A stretch of 64,000 bases of DNA from Mikania micrantha (lineage: Eukaryota; Streptophyta; Magnoliopsida; Asterales; Asteraceae), in the NCBI GenBank assembly GCA_009363875.1, contig CM018680.1, forward strand, positions 11,353,625 to 11,417,624. The letters are read 5' to 3'. Below are positions 1 to 11,540 of this stretch, in pieces (the stretch's first letter is position 1; each line of letters begins with the position of its first letter). The position numbers were made by a program, and so were the translations under genes. The notes beneath the pieces were generated by a model. That model had not been told where the DNA came from and made no database searches. It saw only the letters and a program-made list of their open reading frames with translations.

Positions 1-1365
1 CTGATAATTCTCCTTTCCCTTATCCTTTTGATCAGTACCCTTACTGATCATGTGGTCAATGATATATGATGCACTTTCATAGCTTTTGAGCTTTTGACCC
101 AGGGTCTCATAGTCACATTCGACTATGGCTAACTTCTTCTTTATCTCATTAATGGTATTGACATAAGAAGTAATAGCATCTTGCTTGTTTAGAACAGCAA
201 TCTCAGCCTCATGAAGTTGTCTGTTTAAAAGTTCAATTTTAGATTGAAAATCTTATTCATTTGCTTTTAAAACTTTGTTAGCATCAATACATTGGTTGAG
301 ATCACTGATCAAAGCAGCATTGTGATTCTGATAGGAAAGAACCTTGCTTTTAAGGTCAACACAATTAAAACAGTTAGAATCAGAAGATGAACAATCATCA
401 GATACCTGCTCAGGTTGTGAAGTTGCAGCAGGTGTAGCAGATGAATTTACCATCAAAGCAAACTAAGTAGGAGGATCTTCAATATCAGTCTCAGAATCAG
501 ATTGAGTGTCAGAATCAGTCAAGCTCTCAGACTCTGATCCAGATGTTTCTTCTATCTTGATCTGTGCTCTTTCAACAGTACTCTCATCAAATTGATCATC
601 CAACTTCTGGATTTCAGCAACACAAGCTTGATCTTTCCCCCTATTCAGAATTAAATCTGAAATCCCAGTTTTCACATTCATCCTGCTGTACCATCAAAGC
701 TTTGCCTGTATTTGAAGAACTAGTCTGAGCAGGAGAATCAATAGGAACAAGTCTTCACTCTGGATTTGCTGCAGAAGACTTTTGATGCTGAAAAGGATTC
801 TTGTTTCCAGCTTTCTTAGGATGCTTGCACTGTCTAGCAAAGTGACCCTTTTCTCCACAATTGTAGCAAGTGACAGAAGCCAAATCAAATCCAAACTTTG
901 AATCTTTGTTCAAGTTGATGTCTTTTCCAGTTCTCTTCACAAAATCTTTAGCTCTTCTGACAGCACTAGCTAAAGCCCACATTATATCAATCCTTTCCAT
1001 GTCATCTAGTTCTATCTGAGAGTAATCATCATTAGTCAAATAAGGATTGCCAATATGTCCTGCTACTAAACCATCATAAGAGCTGACTAGAGTAGATAAC
1101 AGTCCCATGTGCTCCTTGGCAATCTCTACAGTCACTTTATCAAAGTTTTCTGTGTTTAAACTTGTTACAGGCTGATGATGTTCTTTCTGAGGATTGGATG
1201 AAGAGGATGATTGACTAAAATGAATCTGAGTAGATGATGGAGCTTCAGTAGTCTGAGAAACAAATGTTGTCTTCAATGGAGCATGAGAAGATGATTTCTC
1301 AACTGTAGGAGTTGAATAATACAACGATGGGTCCTGGACTTGAGCAACTCTCTTGGCCTTCCACT
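1..1365 (-). pseudogene. Ty1/copia gag fragment with CCHC zinc knuckle (decayed)
   Basis: Read on the minus strand, 1324-755 encodes a 189-residue stretch ending in a retroviral-type zinc knuckle, CYNCGEKGHFARQCK (C-X2-C-X4-H-X4-C). It is preceded by a Ser/Thr/Gln-rich linker and an acidic segment (DDYSQIELDDMERIDIMW), as in copia Gag proteins of Asteraceae. Downstream, 681-463 is an acidic Ser/Asp/Glu-rich stretch. From 456 to the window edge it reads as a likely coiled coil rich in Lys, Glu and Leu. The frame is broken by a TGA at 755-757, where the family has a sense codon, by a frame change near 670, and by further stops near 462 and 252, so this is not a functional gene. The fragment runs off the left end and is cut at 1365 by sequence from gypsy element 1. 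Gag would package element RNA. The copia assignment is confident; the exact lineage is not. Confidence 0.8.
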
Positions 1366-1663
1366 TGTACTATATACAGTAACTATGTGTACATATACGA
1401 TTGTGAACAGTGTTTGTATTATCAGAAATCTAAATACAATAAATCGTTGTACGTATTTTCGTGTAAACTTAAATACAGTAAGTGCAACGTACATTTGAAA
1501 CATTAGTTGTGTGTATTTAAGTGAAAACTTAAGTACAGTTAACACAACAAATCACGAGAAACAACGATGTTCAAGTGAATAACAGAAACAAATTGGTTGC
1601 GATCTGATATCCATAGATGACAGGAATCAGATGGCCGATGTGACAATCCGACTTTTTGAGTTA
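1366..1663 (+). repeat. Chimeric LTR segment upstream of element 1 gag, copy of 5611-5907
   Basis: This segment is an about 97 percent match to 5611-5907 (I count seven or eight differences). Positions 1366-1638 match the first part of the element 1 LTR without its first 44 bases. Positions 1639-1663 match the first 25 bases of the element 2 LTR, beginning TGTGACAATCCGAC. At 1664 it switches directly to element 1 gag. The ATG at 1631 and the first codons of the gag reading frame therefore come from LTR sequence. The copy carries the element 1/element 2 insertion junction although element 2 itself is not here, so it is a rearranged or converted copy, or an assembly join. Confidence 0.75.
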
Positions 1664-4600
1664 GCTGTCGGGGGACTACCGCCCAGCATCCGGGGTCATG
1701 TGATTTCTGCCCACCCTACTACCATGGAGTTAGCTGTTACATTGTCAGCATCCCTGACATATATGATGGTTGCCTCTGGGGCATTCAAGAAGGAGGCTGA
1801 CTCAGCCAAGGCTGGAACTTCCAAGAAGTCGGATAAACGTCCGGCTAAGAAACAAAATGTGGCTAGAAACATTGTTGCCACTACTCAAACTCCAATACGC
1901 AACCAGCCACAACCATTAGAGATCAGGAAGCCATACACTGGCACTGCACCTCTGTGCAACTCATGCCAGTTTCATCACTTTCCAAATGTCCCGTGCAGAC
2001 ACTGCACCAACTGTGGAAGATTTGGTCACACAGTAAACTACTGTAGGAGCCCGAGGGTTCAGAAAAGAAACAACAATGCAGCTACTGATGCCGCTGCTGA
2101 TAACAGGTCCTGCTTCACTTGTGGTGAACCGGGACACTTTTCTAGGGATTGTCCCAAGAAAGCTCAACCAAGGGATCAAGCAGCAAGGGGACGAGCTTTC
2201 CAGATAGGAGCTGCTGATGCACGACAGGACCCCAATGTAATCACGGGTACATTTCTCTTATCTGACTTTTATGCATCCATATTATTTGACACTGGTGCGG
2301 ATCAGAGTTTCATCTCATCCGACTTTGCATGCCATCTTAATTATGATAAGTAATTGTTAGACTCCCCTTATACTATTGAGATAGCAAACGACAAACAGAT
2401 CACAGTAGACAAAATAATTAGGAATTGCCCATTAACTCTTGGCGATCATGCATTTTACATCGACTTGATACCGATGGAGCTGGGCAGTTTCGACATCATC
2501 ATCGGAATGGATTGGCTATCTCTTAACCGAGTTGAGTTCATCTGTTCTGATAAACTACTACGCATTCCAGTGAAGAACAATGAGATTTTGGAGATTCGTG
2601 GAGACCAAGCGAAACACAGTGTCAAGATAATATCGTGCATGAAGGCTCGCAAGTACCTCCGAAAACAATGCGTTGCATTCCTAGCTCACGTGATCGAGAA
2701 AGACAAGAAGTCGATCAAGATTCAAGATGTACCAGTTGTGAGAGACTATGCGGACGTGTTTCCGGATGACTTACCGAGACTACCACCCGAGAGATCAGTG
2801 CAGTTCCGAATCGATCTGATTCCGGGAGCGACTCCTGTAGCTAAGTCCCCTTCTAGACTTGCACCATCTGAAAGCAGGAGTTGTCCAATCAATTACAAGA
2901 GCTACTCGATAAAGGATTCATCCGACCGAGCTTTTCCCCGTGGGGAGCTTCGGTTCTTTTTGTGAAAAAGAAGGATGGAACCTTCAGGATGTGCCTTGAT
3001 TACAGAGAGCTCAACAAACTTACCATCAAGAATCGGTACCCGTTACCGAGGATTGATGATTTGTTTGATCAATTACAGGGAGCATAATACTTTTCAAAGA
3101 TAGACCTGAGATCAGGTTATCATCAGCTCAGGATTCAAGAGGAAGACATACCAAAGACGGCCTTTCGTACCCGATATGGTCACTTCGAGTTCATGGTGAT
3201 GCCATTCGGACTGACGAACGCACCGGCTGTATTCATGGATTTGATGAACCGGGTGTGCAAGCCGTACTTAGATCAGTTTGTTATCGTTTTTATTGATGAT
3301 ATACTGATTTATTCAAAGAACGAGAAGGAACATGAGCAACATCTCAAGACAGTCTTGGAACTCCTGAGGAAGGAACGACTCTATGCCAAATTCTCCAAGT
3401 GTGAATTTTGGTTAAGAGAAGTTCAGTTCTTGAGTCACGTGATTAACAGTGATGGTATTCACGTGGATCCTGCCAAGATTGAGGCGATCAAGAACTGGGA
3501 TGTGCCTACGACACCAACAGAAATCCGATCATTCTTGGGATTGGCGGGTTATTACAGGAGATTCATCTCGAATTTCTCTAAGATAGCTTTGCCTCTCACC
3601 AAGCTCACACAGAAGTCTGAACCTTTTGTGTGGACTCATAAACAAGAGGAGGCATTTCAGACACTGAAACAAAGATTGTGCAATGCTCCAATCTTAACAC
3701 TCCCAGAAGGCAATGATGACTTTGTAGTTTATTGTGATGCTTCCCATCAGGGACTCGGATGGGTTTTGATGCAACGAGACAAGGTCATTGCTTATGCCTC
3801 ACGACAACTGAAGATACATGAGAAGAATTACACAACACACGATCTCGAACTCGGAGCTGTTGTCTTTGCTTTAAAGATTTGGAGACACTACCTCTATGGT
3901 ACCAAATGCACTATCTTCACAGACCACAAGAGTTTACAACATATATTTGATCAGAAGGAGCTTAACATGAGACAGAGACGTTGGGTTGAGCTCCTGAACG
4001 ACTATGATTGTGTGATCAAATACCATCCGGGCAAAGAAAATGTTGTCGCAGATGCTTTGAGCCGGAAGGAAAGAGTCAAACCCTTACGCGTTCGCGCAAT
4101 GGGAATGACAGTGCAAACAAGTTTGAGAGATCACATTCTACAAGCACAACAGGAAGCAGTAGAAACATTTCAAGACGAAACATGATGGAGTTATCTACTA
4201 TCTGGATCGTGTTTGGAATCCAGCAGTAGATGAACTTCGAACACTCATATTTGACGAGGCACACAAGACACGTTATTCAGTTCACCCTGGTGCTGATAAG
4301 ATGTACCAAGATCTTAGGTCATTTTATTGGTGGCCGGGTATGAAGAAAGACATTGCCACTAATGTGGGCAAATGTATCACATGTGCCAAAGTCAAAGCAG
4401 AACACCAGAAACCTTCGGGTTTGCTGGAACAACCAGAGATTCCACAATGGAAGTGGGAACAAATAGCTATGAATTTCATTACCAAGCTACCCCGCACTTC
4501 CAGCGGATACGATTCTATTTGGGTCATCATAGATCGTTTGACCAAGTCCGCACATTTCTTGCCGATCAGAGAGACATACAAGATGGAGAAACTAGCGAGA

Positions 4601-5512
4601 CTATACATTGATGAAATAGTAGTGAGGCACGGGGTGCCATTGTCTATTATTTCAGACCAGGACAGTCGATTTACTTCGCGGTTCTGGCAATCATTGCAAC
4701 AATCCTTAGGGACAAGTGTTAACTTGACCACTTCTTATCATCCACAAACGGATGGATAAAGAAAGCGCACCATTCAAACCCTAGAGGATATGTTGAGAAC
4801 ATGCATCCTAGACTTCGGTGGAAGTTGGGACACACACTTACCACTCATTGAATTCTCCTACAACAATAGCTACCACAGCAGCATCGGATGTGCTTCTTTT
4901 GAAGCACTCTATGGTAGAAAATGTCGGTCTCCAATTTGTTGGACCGAAGTGGGAGACAATAGAATAACTGGGCCCGAGCTTATTCAGGAAACTACTGATA
5001 AGATAGCCCAGATACAAAAACGATTACAAGCAACACGTAGCCGCCAAAAGAGTTACGCAGACAAACGGCACAAGCCTTTGGAATTTGATGTGGGTGACCG
5101 AGTCATGTTGAAAGTGTCCCCATGGAAAGGCGTAGTTCGGTTTGGGGCTAAAGGCAAGCTAGCACCTAGGTATGTCGGACCGTTTGAGATTACTCAACGT
5201 ATAGGTCCAGTGGCATACAGACTCAGACTGCCTGATGAGCTCAGCGGGGTACACGATGTGTTTCATGTATCAAACCTTAAGAGGTGCTTAGCAGACGAGA
5301 CATTGATCATATCATTGGAAGAGATACAAGTTGATGAGCAACTACACTTTATTGAAGAACCTGTAGAGATTATGGAACGTGAAGTTAAGAAACTGAAGCG
5401 TAGCCGTATCCCTATTGTAAAGGTTCGATGGAATTCCAAGCGTGGACCAGAATTTACTTGGGAGCGCGTGGACAACATGAAAGCAAAGTATCCCCATCTG
5501 TTCGAGAAGTAA
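1631..5512 (+). pseudogene. Ty3/gypsy element 1 gag-pol, broken by several stops
   Basis: The coding line reads in order: C-terminal gag with two zinc knuckles (CTNCGRFGHTVNYC and CFTCGEPGHFSRDC, 2000-2150); aspartic protease with an intact active site (LFDTGADQSFIS, near 2285); reverse transcriptase with the FIDDILIYS catalytic box near 3290; RNase H ending in VVADALSRK near 4050; an integrase with zinc-binding residues near 4310-4390 and core; and a chromodomain-like tail ending KVRWNSKRGPEFTWERV near 5460. In the usual element these form one polyprotein that makes and inserts cDNA. Here the frame is interrupted near 2351 (TAA), about 2880, 3085 (TAA), 4183 and 4757 (TAA), and gag lacks its N-terminal half, so it is dead. 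Domain order PR-RT-RH-INT with a C-terminal chromodomain-like end suggests a chromovirus, probably Tekay-like (inference). Confidence 0.9.
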
Positions 5513-5566
5513 AGCCCGACCTTTATGCTTAAATTTCGGGACAAAATTTCTTTAACAAGGGGAGAC

Positions 5567-5882
5567 TGTGACAACTAGTACCTAACCGACCGGCAAGTCT
5601 GTATGGTACGTGTACTATAAACAGTAACTATGTGTACATTACGATTGTGAACAGTGTTTGTATTATCAGAAATCTAAATACAAGAAATCGTTGTACGTAT
5701 TTTCGTGTAAACTTAAATACAGTAAGTGCACCGTACATTTGAAACATTATTTGTGTGTATTTAAGTGAAAACTTAAGTACAGTTAACACAACAAATCACG
5801 AGAAACAACGATGTTCAAGTGAATAACAGAAACAAATCGGTTGCGATCTGATATCGATAGATGACAGGAATCAGATGGCCGA
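5567..5882 (+). mobile_element. Element 1 3' LTR, first part
   Basis: The polypurine tract AACAAGGGGAGA (5554-5565) is followed by TGTGACAACTAG, a typical gypsy LTR start, at 5567. The LTR runs to 5882, where element 2 is inserted; it resumes at 14005-14010 on the far side. The bases 5878-5882 (GCCGA) are the left copy of the target duplication made by element 2. Confidence 0.8.
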
Positions 5883-6456
5883 TGTGACAATCCGACTTTT
5901 TGAGTTAACCTAGTTAACCAATGTAGGCCCAATAAGACCAATTAAGGCCCAACAAGACAGGTTAGGCCCAAGGAAATCAAGGAAGGCCCAACAAGACAAG
6001 TTAGGCCCAACAAGGCCAAAGAAGGCCCAGGAAGGCCCAGTAAGGCCCAGTAAGGCCTAAGGTAGGCCCAATGAGATCAAAATAGGTCCAATGGTATTTA
6101 AGAGGCCCAAATTGATAAATCAAAGCTTGAAACTAGTTCAATTACTCCGATTAGTGACAATTCGGGATTGTTGGGTTCAATTTTGTAAACCGAAATGTTA
6201 TGTTATTATTAAAAATAAAATACAAGGGTTGGAAATTATTGAGATTAGTTTTGATATAGTTAAATTGCTAAGTTTGGATTGGATTAAAGATTCAATTTTG
6301 ATCTTAGTGGTCAAAATTCGAAAGGGGATTAGCAATTAAATTCGAAATTGGAGTTATTAGGTTGAAATTGATTGAAGAAACTTTTCAAGTATCGTCTATT
6401 AATGCATAGTAACAGTAATCATAAATTATTAGAGCATTAAGTTGTGGAATTAAACT
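5883..6456 (+). repeat. Truncated 5' LTR of element 2
   Basis: It matches 11323-11885 of the 3' LTR almost base for base until TTAAACT, then the two diverge: here gag follows, while there the LTR continues for another 2.1 kb. The main difference inside the shared part is about 20 extra bases here in the AAGGCCCAG-type repeat near 6010-6060. Confidence 0.85.
5910..6112 (+). promoter_or_regulatory. GGCCCA motif array in element 2 5' LTR
   Basis: About ten GGCCCA hexamers lie in 200 bp, mostly as TAGGCCCAA or AAGGCCCA. The reverse complement, TGGGCC, is the core of the plant site II element bound by TCP factors in many promoters (known). Placement near the start of an LTR, in the expected U3 region, suggests promoter use (inference). 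The matching array in the 3' LTR is at 11350-11540. Confidence 0.5.
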
Positions 6457-7305
6457 ATTGGTACTTTGGAGGGTTCAGCCTTGACATGGTGGAACTCTAT
6501 CGTACAGACACTCGGTTTGAATACAACCAATGCACTTACTTGGAACGGATTCAAAATCCTGTTGCAGGAGGAGTATTGTCACCGTAATGAAATGCAAAAA
6601 CTTGAGGATGAATACATACAACTCAAGATGAAAGGTTCTAATATTGAGGAATACACTACTCGCTTCCAGCAATTAGCAAGACTCTTACCGCACAGGGCAA
6701 CCCCACCTAGCAAGTGGATCAAGAGATACATTAGAGGGCTGGTATCTCAGGTTCGAAAATTGATCATATCTGCAAATCCTACCACCATACAGCAAGCTAT
6801 TCGACTGGCACACCAACTGACTGATCAAGCGATGCAACGAGGGACACTACCCAAACGATCAGTAACAGCTAAAGTGGGAGACCACAAAAGAAAATGGGAT
6901 GTCATTGATTCAAAGAATTTCACTCAGCAGTCATTTCAGCAGAACCGCAAGCAGGAATCAAACAGAACCCATCACAATCCAAACAATAATCAACAGTCAT
7001 CGGGAGGGTATAATGGTAAATACCCAAAGTGCAACAAATGTGGATTCCATCACTTTGGGAATCAATGTGACAAGTACCGATGTCAACGATGCAGAAAGAT
7101 AGGTCATGTAGCAAAAGACTGTCGAGGGAAACTGCAGGCAAGCTCACTCAACCAGAGCAACACACAGAAAGGATGTTTTGAGTGTGTCTTATCAGGACAT
7201 TTCAAGAAAGAATGCCCACAACTCAAGAAAAGAAGGGCTAATGACATAACTACAAAAGGAAACAGCAACAACAATACAAATGTTGTTCGAACAGGGCTTT
7301 TGTGA
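6457..7305 (+). pseudogene. Element 2 gag (N-terminally truncated)
   Basis: The frame opens inside the retrotransposon gag domain at LEGSALTWWNS and continues through the helical capsid region (EEYTTRFQQLARLLPH, IKRYIRGL) into a basic linker and two zinc knuckles: CQRCRKIGHVAKDC near 7083 and CFECVLSGHFKKEC near 7177. Gag normally packages the RNA. About half the protein is missing because the 5' LTR is fused into it at 6456. A TGA closes the frame at 7305, while the protease frame starts one base over. The wording on either side (NRAFVIGG) shows that the two were one polyprotein split by a frameshift. Confidence 0.85.
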
Positions 7306-10073
7306 TTGGAGGACGTCGGGCACGGGAAGATCCCAACGTCATTACAGGTACGTTCCTCTTGAATAATCATTCTGCCTTATTGATATTTGACACTGATGCA
7401 GATCAGGGTTTTGTATCTAGTTCACTTGCTAAGTTGCTAAATGTTAGTCCCACTGCCTTAGATAGTTCATACACTGTGGAATTAGCTGATGGTAAGTTGA
7501 TTGTAGTGGAAAATATTTTTAAGGGATGTATCCTTGATTTGATGGGTCAAACGTTAGAGATTGATCTTATGCCTATTGCCTTAGGCAGTTTTGATGTAGT
7601 CATTGGCATGGACTGGTTGTCCAAAAACCAGGCTGAAATCGTATGCCATGAAAAGATTGTTCGCATACCTCTTCCACAGGGAGAGACATTATATGTACAA
7701 GGCGAGAAGAGCAGTACGCCACTGCGTCTCATATCTTGTATGAAAGCACACAAATGTCTGCGGAAAGGTCATACGGCAGTTATAGCACTTATAACTGAAA
7801 AGCCGGTAGCTGAGAAGAAGATCGAAGATATACCTGTAGTTTGTGAATTTCCGGAGGTATTTCCAGAAGACTTGCCGGGATTACCGCCTATCAGACAGGT
7901 GGAATTCCGAATCGACCTTACACCAGATGCAGCACCGATAGCTAGGGCGCCTTATCGACTTGCACCGTCAGAAATGCAAGAGTTATCCACACAATTGCAA
8001 GAGTTGTTGGATAAGGGTTTCATACGACCTAGTTTTTCACCGTGGGGAGCTCTAGTTTTGTTTGTCAAGAAGAAGGACGGAACTTTCCGTATGTGTATCG
8101 ATTACCGGGAATTGAACAAGGTTACTATCAAGAACCGGTATCCGTTACCCAGAATTGACGATCTGTTCGATCAATTGCAAGGTTCGAGTTACTACTCGAA
8201 TATTGATCTCAGGTCTGGTTATCATCAACTAAGAGTCCAGGAGGAGGATATACCGAAGACAGCATTCAGGACACGCTATGGCCATTATGAGTTCTTGGTC
8301 ATGCCATTTGGGTTGAAAAACGCTCCAGCTGTATTCATGAACCTCATGAATCGTGTTTGTAAACCTTATCTTGATAAGTTTGTCATTGTTTTCATTGATG
8401 ACATTCTCATCTATTCACAATCTGAGGAGGAACACGCTGAACATCTTCGATTGCTATTGGAATTACTGAAACAGGAACAATTGTACGCTAAGTTCTCGAA
8501 GTGTGATTTCTGGATGCGAGAAGTACAATTCTTGGGGCATATAGTTAATGAAAAGGGTATACATGTTGATCCAGCGAAGATTGAAGCGATTAAGAATTGG
8601 GAAGCACCAAAGACACCTACCGAGGTACGACAATTCCTTGGTTTGGCGGGTTATTATCGACGATTCATTGAAGGTTTCTCAAAGATCGCTCAACCACTTA
8701 CAGCTCTTACGCATAAGGGAACGAAGTATAACTGGACGGATAAACAGGAAACTGCGTTCCAGTTATTGAAACAGAAACTTTGCAGCGCACCGATTTTGTC
8801 CTTACCGGAAGGGACGGAAGACTTCGTGGTGTATTGTGATGCATCTGCACAGGGTTTGGGATGTGTGTTGATGCAACGTGATAAAGTGATTGCTTATGCT
8901 TCCAGACAACTAAGAACGCACGAAAAGAATTACACTACTCATGACTTGGAGTTAGGAGCAGTGGTTTTTGCTTTGAAGATTTGGAGGCATTACTTGTATG
9001 GAACTAAGTGTACTATTTATACTGATCATAAGAGTTTGCACCATATCTTTGATCAGAAGGAGCTTAATATGAGGCAACGACGATGGGTTGAGTTGTTGAA
9101 CGATTATGAGTGTGCGATGGGAAAAGCTAATGTGGTAGCTGACGCTTTAAGCAGAAAAGATACTTCAACAAGACGGGTTCGTGCACTTATGATGACAATA
9201 CAGACTGACTTACCTGACAAGGTACGCAGTGCTCAGATCGAGGCCTTGAAAACAGAAAACTTGGTACAGGAATCTCTACGAGGAATGGAAACACAGTTGG
9301 ATGTCAAGTCTGATAGAATTCGTTATTTCATAGATCGACTGTGGATACCTTTGTATGGAGGTTTAAGGGAACTCGTGATGGACGAAGCACACAAGTCCAG
9401 ATATTCAGTCCATCCGGGATCAGACAAGATGTATCATGACTTGAAGGCACTGTATTGGTGGCCTCACATGAAAGCTGATATTGCTAAGTACGTTAGCAAA
9501 TGTTTGACTTGTTCGAAAGTCAAAGTTGAATATCAGAAACCATCTGGTTTATTGCAACAACCAGAGATACCGATGTGGAAATGGGAACAGATTTCGATGG
9601 ACTTTATTACTAAGTTACCCCGTACACCGAGTGGTTGTGATACGATATGGGTAATTGTTGATCGATTAACGAAATCTGCACACTTCTTAGCAATCAAGGA
9701 AACTGATAAGATGGAGAAACTGACCCGCATTTATATCAAGGAAGTGGTAGCACGACATGACGTGCCAATCTCTATCATATCACATCGGGATGCCCGATTT
9801 ACTTCCAACGTTTGGAAATCACTTCATAAGTCCTTGGGAACTCGTTTGAATATGAGTACCGCCTATCATCCACAGACCGACGGTCAAAGTGAACGTACGA
9901 TTCAAACGCTCAGGGATATGTTACGAGCTTGTGTAATTGACTTTAATGATAACTGGGAAAACCACTTACCGTTGGTGGGATTCTCTTACAAATCTGAAAC
10001 CATATGGCAGAGGTTCGGGATCGACAAAAGAGTTACGCTGACAAACGCCACAAACCGTTGGAATTTCAAATAG
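7302..10073 (+). CDS. Element 2 pol: protease, reverse transcriptase, RNase H, integrase
   Basis: A single open frame of 923 codons. The protease comes first (residues about 20-120), but its active site reads DTDA instead of DTGA, a change expected to damage it. Reverse transcriptase follows: RPSFSPWG and FRMCIDYRELNK near residue 250-275 and the catalytic FIDDILIYS near 370. RNase H starts near 505 (VVYCDAS) and ends VVADALSRK near 615. Integrase has the zinc-binding H-H-C-C segment (KCLTCSK near 735) and core (DFITKLPRT, YHPQTDGQSERT). After FSYK (near 9990) the frame jumps to the distal RQKSYADKRHKP region, so roughly 60 codons of integrase are deleted and the rest is read out of frame. 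The product cannot be fully active. The start is nominal, because gag and pol were one frame. Confidence 0.9.
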   Translation: MIGGRRAREDPNVITGTFLLNNHSALLIFDTDADQGFVSSSLAKLLNVSPTALDSSYTVELADGKLIVVENIFKGCILDLMGQTLEIDLMPIALGSFDVVIGMDWLSKNQAEIVCHEKIVRIPLPQGETLYVQGEKSSTPLRLISCMKAHKCLRKGHTAVIALITEKPVAEKKIEDIPVVCEFPEVFPEDLPGLPPIRQVEFRIDLTPDAAPIARAPYRLAPSEMQELSTQLQELLDKGFIRPSFSPWGALVLFVKKKDGTFRMCIDYRELNKVTIKNRYPLPRIDDLFDQLQGSSYYSNIDLRSGYHQLRVQEEDIPKTAFRTRYGHYEFLVMPFGLKNAPAVFMNLMNRVCKPYLDKFVIVFIDDILIYSQSEEEHAEHLRLLLELLKQEQLYAKFSKCDFWMREVQFLGHIVNEKGIHVDPAKIEAIKNWEAPKTPTEVRQFLGLAGYYRRFIEGFSKIAQPLTALTHKGTKYNWTDKQETAFQLLKQKLCSAPILSLPEGTEDFVVYCDASAQGLGCVLMQRDKVIAYASRQLRTHEKNYTTHDLELGAVVFALKIWRHYLYGTKCTIYTDHKSLHHIFDQKELNMRQRRWVELLNDYECAMGKANVVADALSRKDTSTRRVRALMMTIQTDLPDKVRSAQIEALKTENLVQESLRGMETQLDVKSDRIRYFIDRLWIPLYGGLRELVMDEAHKSRYSVHPGSDKMYHDLKALYWWPHMKADIAKYVSKCLTCSKVKVEYQKPSGLLQQPEIPMWKWEQISMDFITKLPRTPSGCDTIWVIVDRLTKSAHFLAIKETDKMEKLTRIYIKEVVARHDVPISIISHRDARFTSNVWKSLHKSLGTRLNMSTAYHPQTDGQSERTIQTLRDMLRACVIDFNDNWENHLPLVGFSYKSETIWQRFGIDKRVTLTNATNRWNFK

Positions 10074-10480
10074 GAGACATGATTCTTCTAAAAGTGTCAT
10101 CTTGGAGATGACACAATACATAGGACCTTTTGAGATCCTAAAAAGGATCGGTCCGGTAGTGTATCAACTCAATTACCGAATAAACTCAACGGAGTTCATG
10201 ATGTATTTTATGTTTCGAACTTAGAGAAATGTCTTTCTGATGAGACATTGGTAGTACCACTTGAAGAAATGCAAGTGGACGAACAGTTACGAATCGTTGA
10301 GGAATCAGTTGAAATCATGGACCGAGAGGTCAAACAACTCAAACAAAGCAAGATTTCAATAGTCAAGTTCAGTGGAATTCAAGACGTGGTCCTGAATTCA
10401 CATGAGAAAGAGAAGACCAAATGATGAAAAAGTATCCCCACTTATTCAAAACAACAACAAACATTATGAAGGCACGTTAA
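10020..10480 (+). pseudogene. Element 2 integrase C-terminus and chromodomain-like tail, frameshifted
   Basis: In shifting frames one can read RQKSYADKRHKPLEF, then YIGPFEILKRIGPV, GVHDVFYVSNLEKCL and VDEQLRIVEESVEIMDREV. These line up with the intact end of element 1 at 5040-5510. A deletion after the KVSSW segment and a frameshift before the expected KVRWN-type end destroy the reading frame. Confidence 0.75.
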
Positions 10481-11322
10481 ATTTCGGGACGAAATTTCCT
10501 TCAACAAGGGGGTGATGTTATATTTCACACTCTAAGCACAAACACCTTATACTCACAAACATCTTATACTATTGATGATTTTAGTATAAACAACTGGGCT
10601 GAACATTAGCTTTGCAGAATGCAAACACAAACATTTCATATTAGTACATACATGATTGATTTCAAACAATGTACTACATTTCATGGTGGTACAATCATGA
10701 GCGATTAAACAATAGTAGTACTACAAATAGAAGGAACCAGAATAATTGTGTAAGGTAAATTGACGAGTACAGGGGCCCATGTAATCGTGAATTTACAGGT
10801 ACGCATGAATTTTGGAAGTTTCTATTTTGTCGACTACATTCAAACATTTGCTATGTATGAGATTACGTAGTACAGTATACAAACATTTTATTCAATTGAT
10901 TTTGTTATTAACATTTGTGCTACATTACATTCTATATATATATTTTATGTGCTACATTTCATATGTTACATGTTATAGTAGTACATACATGGTTAGTTAT
11001 ACACATTTTGCTATGTACGGGGTTGCATAGTACAAACAGTTACGGAAACTCACTCACTATGTGTGAGGTTACACAACACAGTATGATCAAACACAAACAG
11101 TCACAGTTAGGTGAACTAACTAGTGTACACGCAAACAGTCACATTGAACGATCACATTTGAGTTGTGATGTTGCAAGCATTAGACTTTGTGTGTGAGTAC
11201 ACACAAGCACACAGAATGATCAAATCACACTAACACGCACAATCTGAATTCGTAAGTAGTTTTCTAACTACTCCTAACATTTTCTAATTTTCGGGACAAA
11301 AATTCCTTCAACAAGGGGATGA
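10481..11322 (+). other. Spacer with two polypurine-tract-like sites before the 3' LTR
   Basis: TTTCGGGACGAAATTTC and TTCAACAAGGGGGTGATG occur at about 10480-10518, where the LTR would be expected to begin. What follows is about 800 bp of unrelated AT-rich sequence, and then the same signature repeats at 11291-11322 (TTCAACAAGGGGATGATG) directly before the real LTR. Between them are three loose copies of a CTATGT...TRCRTAG motif (about 10850, 11010, 11055). I see no coding potential. Confidence 0.5.
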
Positions 11323-11349
11323 TGTGACAATCCGACTTTTTGAGTTAAC

Positions 11350-11540
11350 CTAGTTAACCAATGTAGGCCCAATAAGACCAATTAAGGCCCAACAAGACAG
11401 GTTAGGCCCAAGGAAATCAAGGAAGGCCCAACAAGACAAGTTAGGTCCAACAAGGCCAAAGAAGGCCCAGTAAGGCCAATGAGGCCTAAGGTAGGCCCAA
11501 TGAGATCAAAATAGGTCCAATGGTATTTAAGAGGCCAAAT
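11350..11540 (+). promoter_or_regulatory. GGCCCA motif array in element 2 3' LTR
   Basis: This is the same array as at 5910-6112, with about eight GGCCCA hexamers plus degenerate forms (GGTCCA, GGCCAA). It is slightly shorter than the 5' copy through loss of one or two repeat units. Confidence 0.5.

Noticed and set aside
1312..1506. Plus-strand open stretch across the copia/gypsy boundary
   Set aside because: It runs from antisense gag into LTR sequence and has no recognisable protein content.
6091..6339. 82-codon open frame repeated identically at 11520-11768
   Set aside because: It recurs only because both copies are LTR sequence; no domain and no codon-like pattern.
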